From NCBI GenBank assembly GCA_033558025.1, contig JAUCEF010000008.1, positions 434,001 to 498,000 of the forward strand: DNA of 64,000 nucleotides, in the 5' to 3' direction. Numbering within the stretch: the first letter of the stretch is position 1; the number at the start of each line of letters is the position of its first letter. The notes below the pieces were generated by a model that worked only from the letters and a program-made list of their open reading frames with translations, had not been told where the DNA came from and did not search any database. The stretch comes from Phytophthora sp. 'mugwort' (lineage: Eukaryota > Oomycota > Peronosporomycetes > Peronosporales > Peronosporaceae). This document shows positions 43,692 through 54,514 of this stretch, one piece after another. Made by a program: the position numbers and the translations under genes.

Positions 43692-43907
43692 ACATATCTG
43701 AAGGAGATATCTAGCCATTCCAAGAAGGGGCAATTTGGCACCTCTGCATCCGGAGATGAACGCACATATCTGAAGGAGATATCTAGCCATTCCAAGAAGG
43801 GGCAATTTGGCACCTCTGCATCCAAAGATGAACGCACATATCTGAAGGAGATATCTAGCCATTCCAAGAAGGGGCAATTTGGCACCTCTGCATCCGGAGA
43901 TGAACGC
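43692..43907 (+). repeat. Three tandem copies of a 72-bp coding unit
   Basis: Copies at 43,692-43,763, 43,764-43,835 and 43,836-43,907 are nearly identical. In frame they give a 24-residue repeat (TYLKEISSHSKKGQFGTSAS plus GDER or KDER). They lie in the C-terminal part of the MULE transposase remnant, and being so alike they are recent. Confidence 0.92.
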
Positions 43908-44672
43908 AGTGGGGGTTCTGCTACGGAATGAAAATCCCGCTCGGAATGTTTATGACGATCTGGAAGACGTGCATGACAATTCATCGGTACTCCCTACCCA
44001 GGTGGCGTATCAAGATTCGCTGCAAGAAAATTGCGGTTCGTGTGGTGATATTCGGATCGAGTTGGACGCTCAATCGGGCCAGTCGGGTAATCAGTCGGTC
44101 CAGTCGGGTAATCATTCGAGCAATTTGGGAAATCTGCCGGGCCAGTCGGGTACTCATTCAGGCAATTTGGGAAATCTGTCGGGCCAGTCGTGTTCTCATT
44201 CGGGGCAGACGAGGACTGAATCAGAAGTTACGGGAAGGCACACGAATGGATCGTCGGCGCCTTTGGGGTTAGTTCGTGGTAGTGCGTCTGAGGTGGCCAG
44301 CCCACCCAGGTCCAGGGGTCGTCCAAAACAGTCGGCTAAAGCCAAGAAAATGTCTCGCAAAAAAACGGCAGCCGAAGCTCACAATGATTCGGAAATGTAC
44401 GCTTCCAACCTAAGCATCTCAAACGTGAAGGAGACATGCGATAACCAGCCCACGTACGCCTCGCCGGCATGTCTACTATTAAGATTCAAGTTGTTCCAGT
44501 TCAGCAAGAAACCAAGAGCACCACTAGCCCACCATACAGCCGCGTTGCCTGTCACGAAACAGGACCACTCGGTTCGTTAACACGCATTTTCCGGCCGAAC
44601 GGATTGAACGACATGGCGCCAAAGTCACAGCTCTCCAGAAGAAACACAAGGACTCGAGTGGACGGAATTTAG
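43908..44672 (+). pseudogene. MULE C-terminal low-complexity/AT-hook region
   Basis: This open piece has a Gln/Ser/Gly/Asn repeat (SGNHSSNLGNLPGQSG...) made of about 30-base units. An AT-hook-like SRGRPKQ and a Lys-rich segment follow. It continues the reading frame order of the MULE remnant and leads to the protease scrap, so it was probably a linker of one long protein. Confidence 0.55.
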
Positions 44673-44959
44673 GAGGAGAAGGGCAAGTTGCTGTGGAACT
44701 AATTGGATTGGGCGTGTATTCAGCAGAAACTCTGCGGGTCATGAGAGCATGGCCCAAGGCGATGAAGACCATCCAATACGTGTGCAAGGCAGTCAGCTGG
44801 TTCGATTCAATTTCAATATCCCGATGCCCAATGCTTTTAAAACAGAGCAGGATTCAGACCGAATAGCCAAGATCGAGGCAATCCCGCTCCTTTCCTCGCA
44901 GTATGTACGAATCATCTGCCATAAAATGTTTATCTGTTTCTAATTTATGCTAAAATATT

Positions 44960-45435
44960 ATTTAATAAGGGCAGTAACTGGTTGGTAAATCTTCGTTGGG
45001 TGATAACATTCTTACGCATAAACTGTTTGTAGCCAGCGAAGACATTATTGTGGTGGATACGTCGGTCACAGGCAATGTCACGAACGGCTTCTTGCCGGTG
45101 GAATCGATGAGGAATGTTTTCGATGGTTTGACGAGCGAGTACATATTGATTCCGGTCATTGTGGCCGGAACCATTGGTGCTCCATTATGATGAGCCTGTT
45201 GCTGAAGGATGTTTGCATCTACGACCCAATGAACTCCACCTATGTAGTCTCTTTATGACCGCTAGCTGAGAAGTTGGTAGCTAGGCTACCGGACGCATCT
45301 CCAAGAAAATACCGGGTCAGGTCGTACAACTGCGAGCTCGGCGTGCAAGCTGACGGCTATAATTGCGGCATGTACATGCTACTGGCCTTCGAAGTTTTCA
45401 CCGTGATGAAAAGCTTAGCTTGCTGAGCAAGAAAG
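44960..45435 (+). pseudogene. Ulp1/C48-type cysteine protease remnant
   Basis: Ulp1 proteases cut SUMO-like proteins, and several MULE families carry one. The full catalytic set is readable in order: His in NHWCSIM (about 45,170), Asp in CIYDPMNS (about 45,220), Gln in GVQADGY and Cys in NCGMYML (about 45,340-45,375). A TGA at about 45,256-45,258 interrupts the frame between Asp and Gln, and the upstream piece (45,000-45,190) is in another frame. It lies at the 3' end of the MULE. Confidence 0.75.
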
Positions 45436-46545
45436 AGCTGTAGTATCTGCGATACAGGTACCTTCGTTTGTGCACTTAGCGATGGTAATTTCACTTCAGC
45501 ATCAATATAATTTGATCCTCTACTTGACTATGTTGTTGTCTCGTAATGGCTGGCCTGGGGTATCCTAGTTACATGTACTTGGCGGAGTAGCTAAGGGTAG
45601 AATGCTCAGTACGAAGGAGCACGGTTCAAAGGAGAATCGTCAATTTATCTACGACCAAGATAATGCGTTCTTGTTTCCAATGTTAATTAGCTTGCGCATG
45701 GGGGGCGTGGGTTAAAATCACACGTCTCCCGACTGCTTGCGGTATCCAGCTAGACGGGATGGGAAGGTATACTTTGCTCTGTCATCACTTGCTAGAATTG
45801 TCTGGCTCTTGCTGCAATCGGGCATATTCGGGCGACAGTGGCTGTTTGCACCGAATCTGGAGGAGGGGGTGAAAGTCACATAAACCAACGGAGGAGAGCG
45901 GTTGCGAGCGCGCGTAGCCACTGCAAAACCGTGCGGGTGCCCGCGAAGCAGGGCAGCGCGGTATTTGCGAAGGCGAGCCCAGCGCCGAGATTTCCAGCGA
46001 GCGAGCATTTAGCCGGCCAAACTTAGAATCTTTTCCTCGCAGGAGCGTAGCGACTGCCTTTGCGAAGCAAAGCCCAAGATCGCGATGTCATCGGTCCGCG
46101 GGACGGCTAGGTGTAAATAAAGATGGGATGCCTCACATACAAAAGTAAGTTTGAACCAAAATGTGACGTGGCGTGGGTCGATGCAAGCAGCCTCTGACTC
46201 TTCCAGCCATATCCGGGGCAAAATGCCTCGTCACATTTTTTTCAGACGGTTAAATATCGAGTGCCATATTATTTTTGCAAGTTGACCTCTGACAGTTTGT
46301 ACAGCAAATTTGGTACAGTGTACCATTGATAGCTGTATTGTCAAGACTACCAAGACTACGGTATTGATGCCAAGGCCAAGCAAGATATCACCACCCACTG
46401 AAAGGCCACGCATCTGAGTTATATCCTCGGAGCCGTCAGCGGACTTTTGCGCAGTTGCCTAATAATAGTCGATGACTCCCTCACTTTCCAAAACACTTCA
46501 AGCCTCACAAGCTCAACACGAAATCAAGTCACGCTCACTTCAATC
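45436..46545. other. Intergenic before the SDR gene
   Basis: No gene is recognised. Initiator-like CCTCACTTTCCAAAAC is at about 46,478-46,493, roughly 55 bases before the SDR start. Confidence 0.4.
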
Positions 46546-47352
46546 ATGGCCTCAACCAAGAAGACAGTTCTCGTCACCGGTGGCACGCGTGGCATCGGCC
46601 TTGCCTTCGCTGAGCACTACACCAAAGCTGGCTGGGACGTCATCGCCACGGCGCGTATCAACAGCAACACGGAGCAGGTACGACGCATTGTCGATGAATG
46701 TTATCCTCCTTGACCGCCTTGCTCATATTTTTCTGGTATTCTACTCTTGCAGCTGAAAGCGCTTGCTCCGCTCAAGATCGTTACGATGGACACGAGCGAC
46801 GAGACCACTATCCTCGAGGCAGCTCGTCAGCTGGAGGGCCAACCAATCGACCTACTCATCAACAATGCCGGTATTGCTCTCCCCTGTGCTCTCGAGACCG
46901 GCACGAAGGATGCGCTTATGCGCCAGTTTGAGGTGAACGCTGTCGGGCCGTTCCTCGTGTCGCGTGCGTTGCAGCCCAACCTGCAGCTCGCGGCAAAGGC
47001 CCACGGTGCCGCCTTTGTCGTGCAGCTCTCGTCGTTCGTTGGCAGCATCGGTAGCTGCTCGAACGACACCGCGGCCTTCTTCAAGCAGTCTGGCTACGGC
47101 TACTCACCCTCGAAGACTGCACTCAACATGATCACTTGTTTGCTTGCGCTTGACCTGCGGCCTAGTGGTATTGTGGTCGTAGCTGTACACCCTGGATACG
47201 TGGATACGGACATGACTGGGGGCAAGGCTACGCTGAAGCCAGAGGATAGCGTGGCGGCCATGACCGCCTTCATCGATAAACTGAACCCGGAGAACACGGG
47301 CAAGTTCTTCAACTTGGACCCCCAGTTCCCCGTGGCGGAGCTTCCTTGGTAG
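46546..47352 (+). CDS. Short-chain dehydrogenase/reductase (C-factor-like), two exons
   Basis: This is an NAD(P)-dependent oxidoreductase of 243 residues. The cofactor motif TGGTRGIG is at about residues 11-18, NNAG is at about 92-95, and the catalytic YSPSK is present. A Ser-rich QLSSFVGSIGS strand precedes the Tyr. Exon 1 is 46,546-46,677. The intron is 46,678-46,752 (75 bases, gtacga...ttgcag) and restores the frame exactly. Exon 2 is 46,753-47,352. The ATG at 46,546 gives the standard SDR start. It is closest in style to the CsgA/C-factor-like SDRs; the substrate is unknown. An initiator-like motif lies about 55 bases upstream. Confidence 0.93.
46678..46752 (+). other. Intron of the SDR gene
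   Basis: GT...AG boundaries and a pyrimidine-rich 3' end (attctactcttgcag). Removal joins ...NTEQ to LKALAPL in frame. Confidence 0.88.
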
Positions 47353-48990
47353 CTGTCCCCAACCCGGTGGGGTAGTTCCATCTCTACTCTTTCATCTTTC
47401 TAAATACGCACTAGTTTCTGAAATATTCACGCTTAAAAAAACATTTTGAAACGATTCACGCGTTAAAATAACACACCAGTACTACTTACTGTACCATCAT
47501 TCCAAACTTGCTAGCGGCTGTCAACGAATCTGTGACGTAATGCGAAGACTTCGCCATCTCGTAACTTACGAGCCAGGTTACAAACCCATTTTCCATCGTA
47601 TGGGTTGCAGGACCGGTCCAGTCTGACCAGGGCATGACCCGGCAATTATCCAGGCCCTACACGGCAAATATCCAGGTCCGACACGGCACCTTACCAAGGC
47701 CCGCAGGAGACCCGATAATATCTAAACATATTTTTGTCTGATAATAAGCATGCGGTCATCAAAGCAAACACAGGAGATTACAAGGTGAAAAACATTGATC
47801 TTAAATACCATAAGATCTGTGACTATTACTAGAACGGAAAGTATGCTGGGAGATACAGCCATTCTGAGAAGATGCTGGCAGATATTTTGACAAAACTCCT
47901 CGTCCCGACGCTATTCAAAGATTGAGGCAGCTTTTGAATGTTGTACCAGTAGCTAAGTTTGTTTAGATGCTGGCAAGCGTGCGAGGACCAACGCGGAAGG
48001 ACACGCCTAAGCAGCAATAGCGGTCGCGGCATTAGACTCTCCTACTGAGACCTGCCCCCCCCCCCGTTGTACTAGTTGCACGCGCCCGTTAGCATGTAGT
48101 CGCAGGTTAACAAAGGGGATTGTGACCTTCGAGGTGTCCTCCATAATCCCAATTCTGCTCCGTGCAAAAATACTCGTGCCTTTTTTTGGTCTTGCAATCG
48201 CTTCCTACTCTTGACATTAGCTTGCAGTAAGCAGGTGCAGCGTGCCATTTTTGCATTACTCACACGAGCTTGGGCGTCTTCTTTTTGTGTTTTCGGGGGG
48301 GGGGGTCGTCTTCGCTCGAGCTGTCGTGGATGCAGCGAACACGCCAGTACAAGACAAAAATGTACCTGCTAGATATCGTCAAAGGTCAGCATGAAATTAG
48401 GGCACTGTACAACATAGTTTTTTTTCAGTAACCCTACGATACATGTTGAAGTTGCAAAGCTGCACGTCCTGTTTTCGTCGAATCTCCGTGCACTATATCC
48501 GAGTGCCCGACCCGCTCGGGCTCGTCTTGCGTTCCATTTCGACGAAGAATGCGCCCAACTGGATGGCTATCTGCCGTGAACTCGAAACTGCTATACGGTC
48601 GTGAGGCAACTTAGCATGTGGACAGCAACTGTGGAGGGGAGTTTCGCACTCATCCGGGCACATATCCGCGCCGTCAAAGCCTAGACTCAAAAGATATGTC
48701 GTTGACAATTGTTACCTACGATTCGTAGGTCAGTGGACATACACAACTGGATGCCAGGTCTCGCCTCCAATGATTGCAGTGATATCACAATGTGCTGTCT
48801 GTCATTATCCCCTTTTTCATTGGTTGAAAAGTGTGTCAGAAGCGACATAATAGCTTGCGCGGTGCCACATTGACTACAGCGGGCCAATGACATTAGACGT
48901 TGGCCAAATGTCCAGCGTGAACTGTGTCAGGCTTTAACTCATCGCGAAATGACCACCGCTACACGCCTGCAATGCAGGCTACAGGGGAGC
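47353..48990. other. Intergenic, repeat-containing
   Basis: No gene is seen. It holds an imperfect tandem repeat of the form atccagg-cc-acacggca (about 47,640-47,700). It also has an 11-C run (48,055-48,065) and an 11-G run (48,295-48,305). Confidence 0.45.
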
Positions 48991-48995
48991 CAGCC

Positions 48996-49012
48996 ATTCA
49001 TTCTCCATTCAG
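48996..49012 (+). promoter_or_regulatory. Initiator-like promoter of SWEET1
   Basis: ATTCATTCTCCATTCAG fits the oomycete initiator form and lies about 50-65 bases before the ATG at 49,061. Similar motifs precede SWEET2 and SWEET3. Confidence 0.55.
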
Positions 49013-49060
49013 TATCCCCCCGTACAGACATCCAGCTTAAATTCGCTTCGAATTGCGACC

Positions 49061-49900
49061 ATGGGTGCTCTGGAGGCCACGTTACAAGTGCTGACGGTCA
49101 TCTCGTCCATCTTCGTGCGATTCGCGCCCTGGCCCGACTTCCAGCGCGTGTACAAAGCCAAAGCCACGGGCGAAGTGCAGATCCTCCCCGTTGTCATGCT
49201 CTTCACCAACTGCGTCGTGCTCGTATGGTATGGCTATCTGTCGGAGGATATTTTCCCTCTCTTCGTCACGGCCATCATGGGTCTCTTTACGTGCGGAGGA
49301 TTCATCGCGGTTTTCTATCGCTACACCGACGACAAGCGCGCCGTCCACAGAGTCTGGATTGCAGCTTTCATCGTGATCTTGTTGGTTTGTTTCTATGGCG
49401 CAATAGGCGTCGAGGGGGTCACGGGGCAGTCGAAGTCTTCGCTGGCTACAGCCATGGGTGCAATTTCCATCGGCACGTCCATCGGCCTGTACGGGTCACC
49501 GCTGGCCACGATCCGCAGAGTCCTGCGGACCAAGTCGACGGCCTCGATGCCTTTCACTCTTTGTCTCGCGAACTTTTTTAACAGCGTGTGCTGGGTACTT
49601 TACGCGGTCATTGTCGTGGATATCTGGGTGCTGCTTCCGAATGCTTTCGGTTGCGTGCTCACGATCATCCAGTTGGTCCTTTACGCCATCTATCCGGCAT
49701 CGCAGCAGCTCGAGTCCGTCATGATCGACCACTCCGGCGCCATCACCGACTACGAGCGCCAGGCTTCAATATCAATTGTTGTTAACACGCAAGAAGAGGG
49801 TCGTATGGCTCGGAAGAGCAGCAGCGACCGCAAGGACAGCGTCGACTTCGTCACGATGCGCTCTCCGTCTCGTCATTTACCGTCCATCAACCGACACTAA
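49061..49900 (+). CDS. SWEET sugar transporter 1 (279 aa)
   Basis: SWEETs (MtN3/saliva family) are seven-helix uniporters that carry sugars across membranes. Two MtN3 units are visible. The first reads FVRFAPWPDFQRVYKAKATGEVQILPVVMLFTNC. The second reads LYGSPLATIRRVLRTKSTASMPFTLCLANFFNSVCW, with the conserved Pro and the Asn-x-x-x-x-Trp end of the pore helix. A cytosolic Ser-rich tail ends the protein. ATG 49,061 has a good context (cgaccATGG). No intron is seen. It is first of six tandem copies and is intact. Confidence 0.95.
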   Translation: MGALEATLQVLTVISSIFVRFAPWPDFQRVYKAKATGEVQILPVVMLFTNCVVLVWYGYLSEDIFPLFVTAIMGLFTCGGFIAVFYRYTDDKRAVHRVWIAAFIVILLVCFYGAIGVEGVTGQSKSSLATAMGAISIGTSIGLYGSPLATIRRVLRTKSTASMPFTLCLANFFNSVCWVLYAVIVVDIWVLLPNAFGCVLTIIQLVLYAIYPASQQLESVMIDHSGAITDYERQASISIVVNTQEEGRMARKSSSDRKDSVDFVTMRSPSRHLPSINRH

Positions 49901-50102
49901 TCTATTATCGTGACCGGATTTTGGTCGCTTTAAATCTGTTATCCTGCAACTTGTCCATGTTAAAACAGATCGGCGCGAATATACAGGGTAAGACGAAGCC
50001 GAAAACTGCTGCTACTTCAACGTATCGCGACATAGCGAAAGGGATTGCGCGCCACGCTCGTCAAGATTGCTCGTAAGCGCTCTCGCTATGAGAAAGCGGG
50101 CC

Positions 50103-50118
50103 GTTCATTCTCAATTGT
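50103..50118 (+). promoter_or_regulatory. Initiator-like promoter of SWEET2
   Basis: GTTCATTCTCAATTGT, a close match to the oomycete initiator, about 45-57 bases before the ATG at 50,160. Confidence 0.6.
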
Positions 50119-50159
50119 GCCTCATACAGCGCACTCTGGCACCAAACCTACACCAAGAC

Positions 50160-50969
50160 ATGAGCACCGTGCAAACCGTCTTCCAAGTGCTGTCAACCCT
50201 CACGGCCATCTTCGTGCGGTTCTCGCCCTTGCCGGACTTCCGACGCATTTGCATGGCCAAGAACGTAGGCGAAGTGCAGATCCTCCCAGTCGTGACACTC
50301 TTCGTCAACTGCGTCGTGCTCGTCTGGTATGGCTACCTGTCGAACGACATTTTCCCTCTTCTTGCGACGGCGGTGCTTGGTCTCATTACGTGCTCTGGGT
50401 TCACCTCAGTGTTCTACTACTACACGGATGACCGTCGAGCAGTGCGCAAGGTCCTGCTGTGGGCACTGTTATCCATCTTGTTGATCTGTGCGTACGGCAT
50501 GCTCGGCGTGTGTGGTCTCACAGGCCAGTCCGACCACTCTGTAGGCACTGCGTTCGGAGCCATCTCAATCGTCACGTCTGTGGCTCTGTGTGGGTCGCCG
50601 CTAGCCACCATCCGTCGAGTGGTTCGAGCCAAGTCGACTGTCAGTATGCCCTTCACGCTCTCGCTCGCTAACTTCACCAACGGCGCTGTCTGGATAGTGT
50701 ACTCCGTCATTAATAAGGACATCTGGCTCTTCATCCCGAACGTTATGGGTTTCGTCCTCTCATCGATTCAAATGGTAATCTACGCCATCTACCCGAGCAC
50801 GAGCGACGTCGAATTAGAGTCTGAGACCTTGGACGATGACACGACTCTATCGGTTGTCGTCACCACACAGGGCAAGGAAAAACTCGCCCATAAGGACAGC
50901 CTCGAGTATCTGGCGATCCACTCGCCATCCATGCGCTGCCTCTCTTCGGTATCAATTGAACGTCATTAA
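50160..50969 (+). CDS. SWEET sugar transporter 2 (269 aa)
   Basis: An intact paralogue, closest in sequence to SWEET1: FVRFSPLPDFRRICMAKNVGEVQILPVVTLFVNC, then LCGSPLATIRRVVRAKSTVSMPFTLSLANF. Seven helices and a short polar tail are predicted. The ATG at 50,160 is chosen over an in-frame ATG at 50,067. It places the first helix as in SWEET1, and the initiator motif lies between the two. It likely arose with SWEET1 by tandem duplication. Confidence 0.95.
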   Translation: MSTVQTVFQVLSTLTAIFVRFSPLPDFRRICMAKNVGEVQILPVVTLFVNCVVLVWYGYLSNDIFPLLATAVLGLITCSGFTSVFYYYTDDRRAVRKVLLWALLSILLICAYGMLGVCGLTGQSDHSVGTAFGAISIVTSVALCGSPLATIRRVVRAKSTVSMPFTLSLANFTNGAVWIVYSVINKDIWLFIPNVMGFVLSSIQMVIYAIYPSTSDVELESETLDDDTTLSVVVTTQGKEKLAHKDSLEYLAIHSPSMRCLSSVSIERH

Positions 50970-51657
50970 TTTTTTGTTTAATAGGAACAGGAAGTATGAA
51001 GTTGTACCATGTTGCCTCATCTTAAATGCATATGCGCCAGACACTTCGCCAGGACAGGTATCCAATATCCTTGTCTGAGTGTTGTTAAAGACGCATTCTA
51101 TCGACAGCAGCAACTCACGCTGGGCACGGTCCAACCTGGGAAAGCTACTGTCCCGATTCCTCTCGTCATCAGAGCGGTAAAAGAAGCTGCACGGATCTTG
51201 CAGTTGCTCTCCTAGCACCACTACAACGTTTTCTGGGGAGCGCTTGAGCTTAAGGCGAAAGCCGAATAGGGTCATGTGCAGATCATCCTTTTTTTCCCGC
51301 CAAGGTGGATGTCTATATCGACCGACGAATCGTCCAGGACGATGCAGCTCGTCGAGGTCATTTAAAGGCGGCCACGAAAGAGTTTCAACATGCCAAGTGA
51401 ACGTCGTTCAATGCTCCATGAGAATTGCACGGAGGTTGCAGCGCAACAGGCTACACGGTCAGGTGGTCGAGTCCAAAGTCACCGCGACGTCCAGTCTCGA
51501 CCTCAAGTGGTCGGCTCCCAACGCCTTGCTCTCATCTTCTAGTGGTACCATACGCTCCGAAGACCTGCGAAATGCCCGTCGCCACAGTCATCAGCGCTGA
51601 TTAGATGACCACTGCACATCTTCGTGGCACGTGTGTCCGGTCGGCGACCGATCACTT
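50970..51657. other. Intergenic between SWEET2 and SWEET3
   Basis: Nothing recognised apart from promoter sequence at the 3' side. Confidence 0.4.
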
Positions 51658-51671
51658 GTCATTTCACTTTA
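51658..51671 (+). promoter_or_regulatory. Initiator-like promoter of SWEET3
   Basis: GTCATTTCACTTTA, about 32-45 bases before the ATG at 51,702. Confidence 0.5.
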
Positions 51672-51701
51672 AAGAACGCGGACCTTCGAACTCGCGGCCA
51701 C

Positions 51702-52565
51702 ATGAACGGACAAGAGACCGCCGTGATCGTCGCCAAGGTGCTGACCATCGTCACGACCATCATGCTGCGATTTTCGCTCCTGCCCGACTTCAATCGGTGG
51801 CGCAAGAACCGGAACACAGGCGACATGTCTGTCATGCCCTGTGTGCTGCTCGCCACCAATTGCTACGTATTACTGTACTACGCGTATGCTATCGACGACA
51901 TGATCCCGTTGTTCGCGACATCGGTGCTCGGAGTCGTCGTGGGAGGGGTCCTGGCCCACTACTTCTATCGCTGGACAGACTTCAAGCGCGCTACTATGAA
52001 GATCTTCATCGGGTCCTTCGTAATCTGCATCATCGTGACGATCTACGGGTCCCTCGCTCTCGCTGGACGAACGGGCCAGACTCGCCATGACGTTGGGACG
52101 ACTATGGGCTTCATCTCCATTGCGACCACCGTTGTCATGTACGCGTCACCAATGGCTACCATTGTGAACGTGATCCGGACCAAAACGGCGTCGTCCATGC
52201 CATTCACAATGGGCGTCGTCGTCGTGTTCAATAGTTTCTGCTGGGGGTTCTACTCGGCGTTGGTGGGTAACGCGTTTATCCTGGCCCCGAACATTGCCGG
52301 GTTCACGCTTGGCGTCTTTCAGTTGAGTCTCACCTTCATTTACCCGAGGTCGGCGTCGAAAGATGCCCAGCAAGCAGTCGATCGCCACACGGATAGACGA
52401 GCACTCTCCGTTGTGGTGCTTTCGCCTATTCAAGATGGAGAGAAGGACAGGAAATTAAGCTCTGTGGATGGCCGCAAGAGTCCGAGCTTCGTCGCGATGC
52501 GCTCTCCGGCTGTAGAGGAGATCAGCTCATGGCGAGGAGTAACGAGTGCAGGTATACTGCAGTAA
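51702..52565 (+). CDS. SWEET sugar transporter 3 (287 aa)
   Basis: Intact, and founder-type of the second subgroup in this array. SWEETs 3-6 share LLPDFNRW/RR..., STGDMSV-PC-LL and YASPMATIVNVIRTKTASSMPFTMGVV. This differs from the SWEET1/2 forms (GEVQILPVV, GSPLATIRR). The start at 51,702 (MNGQETAVIVAKV) is the first Met of the family-like frame. The C-terminal tail ends ...EEISSWRGVTSAGILQ. The two subgroups in one array may differ in substrate or timing; this is inference. Confidence 0.95.
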   Translation: MNGQETAVIVAKVLTIVTTIMLRFSLLPDFNRWRKNRNTGDMSVMPCVLLATNCYVLLYYAYAIDDMIPLFATSVLGVVVGGVLAHYFYRWTDFKRATMKIFIGSFVICIIVTIYGSLALAGRTGQTRHDVGTTMGFISIATTVVMYASPMATIVNVIRTKTASSMPFTMGVVVVFNSFCWGFYSALVGNAFILAPNIAGFTLGVFQLSLTFIYPRSASKDAQQAVDRHTDRRALSVVVLSPIQDGEKDRKLSSVDGRKSPSFVAMRSPAVEEISSWRGVTSAGILQ

Positions 52566-53110
52566 GCTAAGCATTGCTGCCTGAGGTATGTACACGAGAT
52601 CACAGTAATTTTAAATGATAATAGTCATATTTCGGTTAACTAAGCTACTGTCAACTTCGAAGAGCGACAAAATTTAGACAGAGCTTGCTTGGCAATTTAA
52701 TACCGAGCAAAGCTGTCTAAATATTAAAATAGTCCGAGTTCAAAAAGCCACTCGGACACGAAAAAAATAGAGATCTGGAGCAGTTTTGTCAGAAACTTGG
52801 TAAGTATTTTTACGAATATTCGACTGTTTGTTCGTATTTATGCCGCCAGTCGGCCCGACTGGCGGTATGTAGCACGGAAGGTGCGCATTAGGCAAGAAAC
52901 TGTTGGCGATGCGATTCACCCCCCTTCTGCCGGCATGTATCTGCCTACATGGACAACCCTTCGTCACAAAGCTGAAGTGCGACAGTTTCAGGGGATCGTT
53001 GATCGTTAATTTCAATCTTTGCTTAAAATCGGACGAACGCCAGAACCATCGATTCGTATCCGGATTTGCCTTCGGAAAGGCGCCCAAAGATCAAGATAAA
53101 CCTTAAACCA
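52566..53110. other. Intergenic between SWEET3 and SWEET4 relic
   Basis: No gene is recognised. Short perfect inverted motif gccagtcggcccgactggc at about 52,845-52,863. Confidence 0.4.
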
Positions 53111-53834
53111 ATGAGCGCTCACGAGATAGCTGTCAATGTCTTCAGGGGGCTCACAATTGTTACGACTCTGATGCTACGTGTTTCGCTGCTTCCAGATTTT
53201 CGACGCATGCACGAAAACACAGCACCGGCGAGATGTCCGTGATGCCGTGTCTGTTACTGTTTACGAATTGCTACGCTGTCATGTTCTACGCTCTCGCTAT
53301 CGGCAACATACTACCGTTATTTGCGGTATCACTATTGGGATCGTCACTGGAGTACTTTTCAACTACTTCTTCTATCGGTGGGCTGTAGACAAGCGATTCG
53401 TTGTGAATGCTTTCGTCGGGTCGTTCGTCGTGTGCTTTATTGTGACAATTTATAGCGTTCTTGCTCTGACCGGATATACGGGTCAATCTCACGCTTCGGT
53501 TGGTACAACGCTGGGTTTTACTATTGGAACAACGGTGGGGCTGTATGTGTCGCCAATGGCTACCATCGTGAGGGTACTTCGAACCAAGACGGCATCCTCA
53601 ATGCCGTTTACTATGGGGGTTGTGAATATATTCAATAGTTTCTGTTGGAGGACGTACGCAACTTTGATAGGTAATATGTTCGTTTTGGGCCCGAATATTG
53701 CCGGATTTATCCTGGTATGCATCCAGTTGGTCCTAACGTTTATATACAGGCCCAAGACTTCAGCTTTTTCTCGAGATGTTGGTGATGAAGGAACGTTATC
53801 CGTTATGGTTCTCTCTCCTATTAAAAAAAAGTAG
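53111..53834 (+). pseudogene. SWEET copy 4, two frameshifts
   Basis: It starts MSAHEIAVNVFRGL at 53,111 and is clearly of the SWEET3 subgroup. The frame changes near 53,215 (just after PDFRRMHENT), and changes back near 53,325-53,345 after LPLFAVSLLG. The rest (YRWAVDKRF... to the stop at 53,834) is open and carries YVSPMATIVRVLRTKTASSMPF. Both shifts fall in the first three helices, so no full transporter is made as assembled. Confidence 0.88.
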
Positions 53835-54514
53835 TTTCGTCGGATTGTGAAAGAGTCCAAGTTTCGTAGCACTTACTTCTCCGACCTACCAGGACTCGAA
53901 AGCGCAGCTACAGGCAGCTTTGCACACTAGTTAGGAGCCTAACGATAAAATAAACTTGTTTTTTACCTGTCGGTTTGTCATTTTGTGCTGATCTCTAATG
54001 CCTTTCAGTAGATCCGCGAGATGCCATCCTCGAAACAGCATCTGAGCGAGGTGAAATTTTGCAGAATGGATCTCGAAATTGGAAAGTTTCATATGATCCT
54101 GATGACCTGTCGCTAAGCCATGCCCCCATTACAAAACTTGTCGGATTTGTATTTCATGTAGGCTGTTTGATGCATCACGCAACAACAGGGCACTTTTACG
54201 ATGTAGTAAACAAAGCCGATTGTTTTTTTTTTTCACGTCCAGAGAGTTTCCTACAAGCGAGCCGACTCATCGAGTGCGGTTGCTGAAGTCGTCGAGTATA
54301 GTAAGTGGTATCAACCTACCTGCACGTACACCATTGCACGGCGTTATTCACAGCGCCAACAATCAAATTCAAAATGTGAACGCTGGAATTGCGCCAAAAT
54401 GATATCCCGCATGATGACCCCTAGAAGACATGTACAACATTGGCTCGAACCGTCTCCGTCATTTCCGTTCTTGCGTTCGAGACACTCCTTCCACGACCAG
54501 AAACTCCAAAGAAA
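53835..54514. other. Intergenic between SWEET4 and SWEET5 relics
   Basis: No gene is seen; a poly-T run lies at about 54,222-54,231. Confidence 0.4.

Noticed and set aside
43692..43907. CRISPR array
   Set aside because: The units are contiguous 72-base coding repeats without spacers, and this is eukaryotic DNA.
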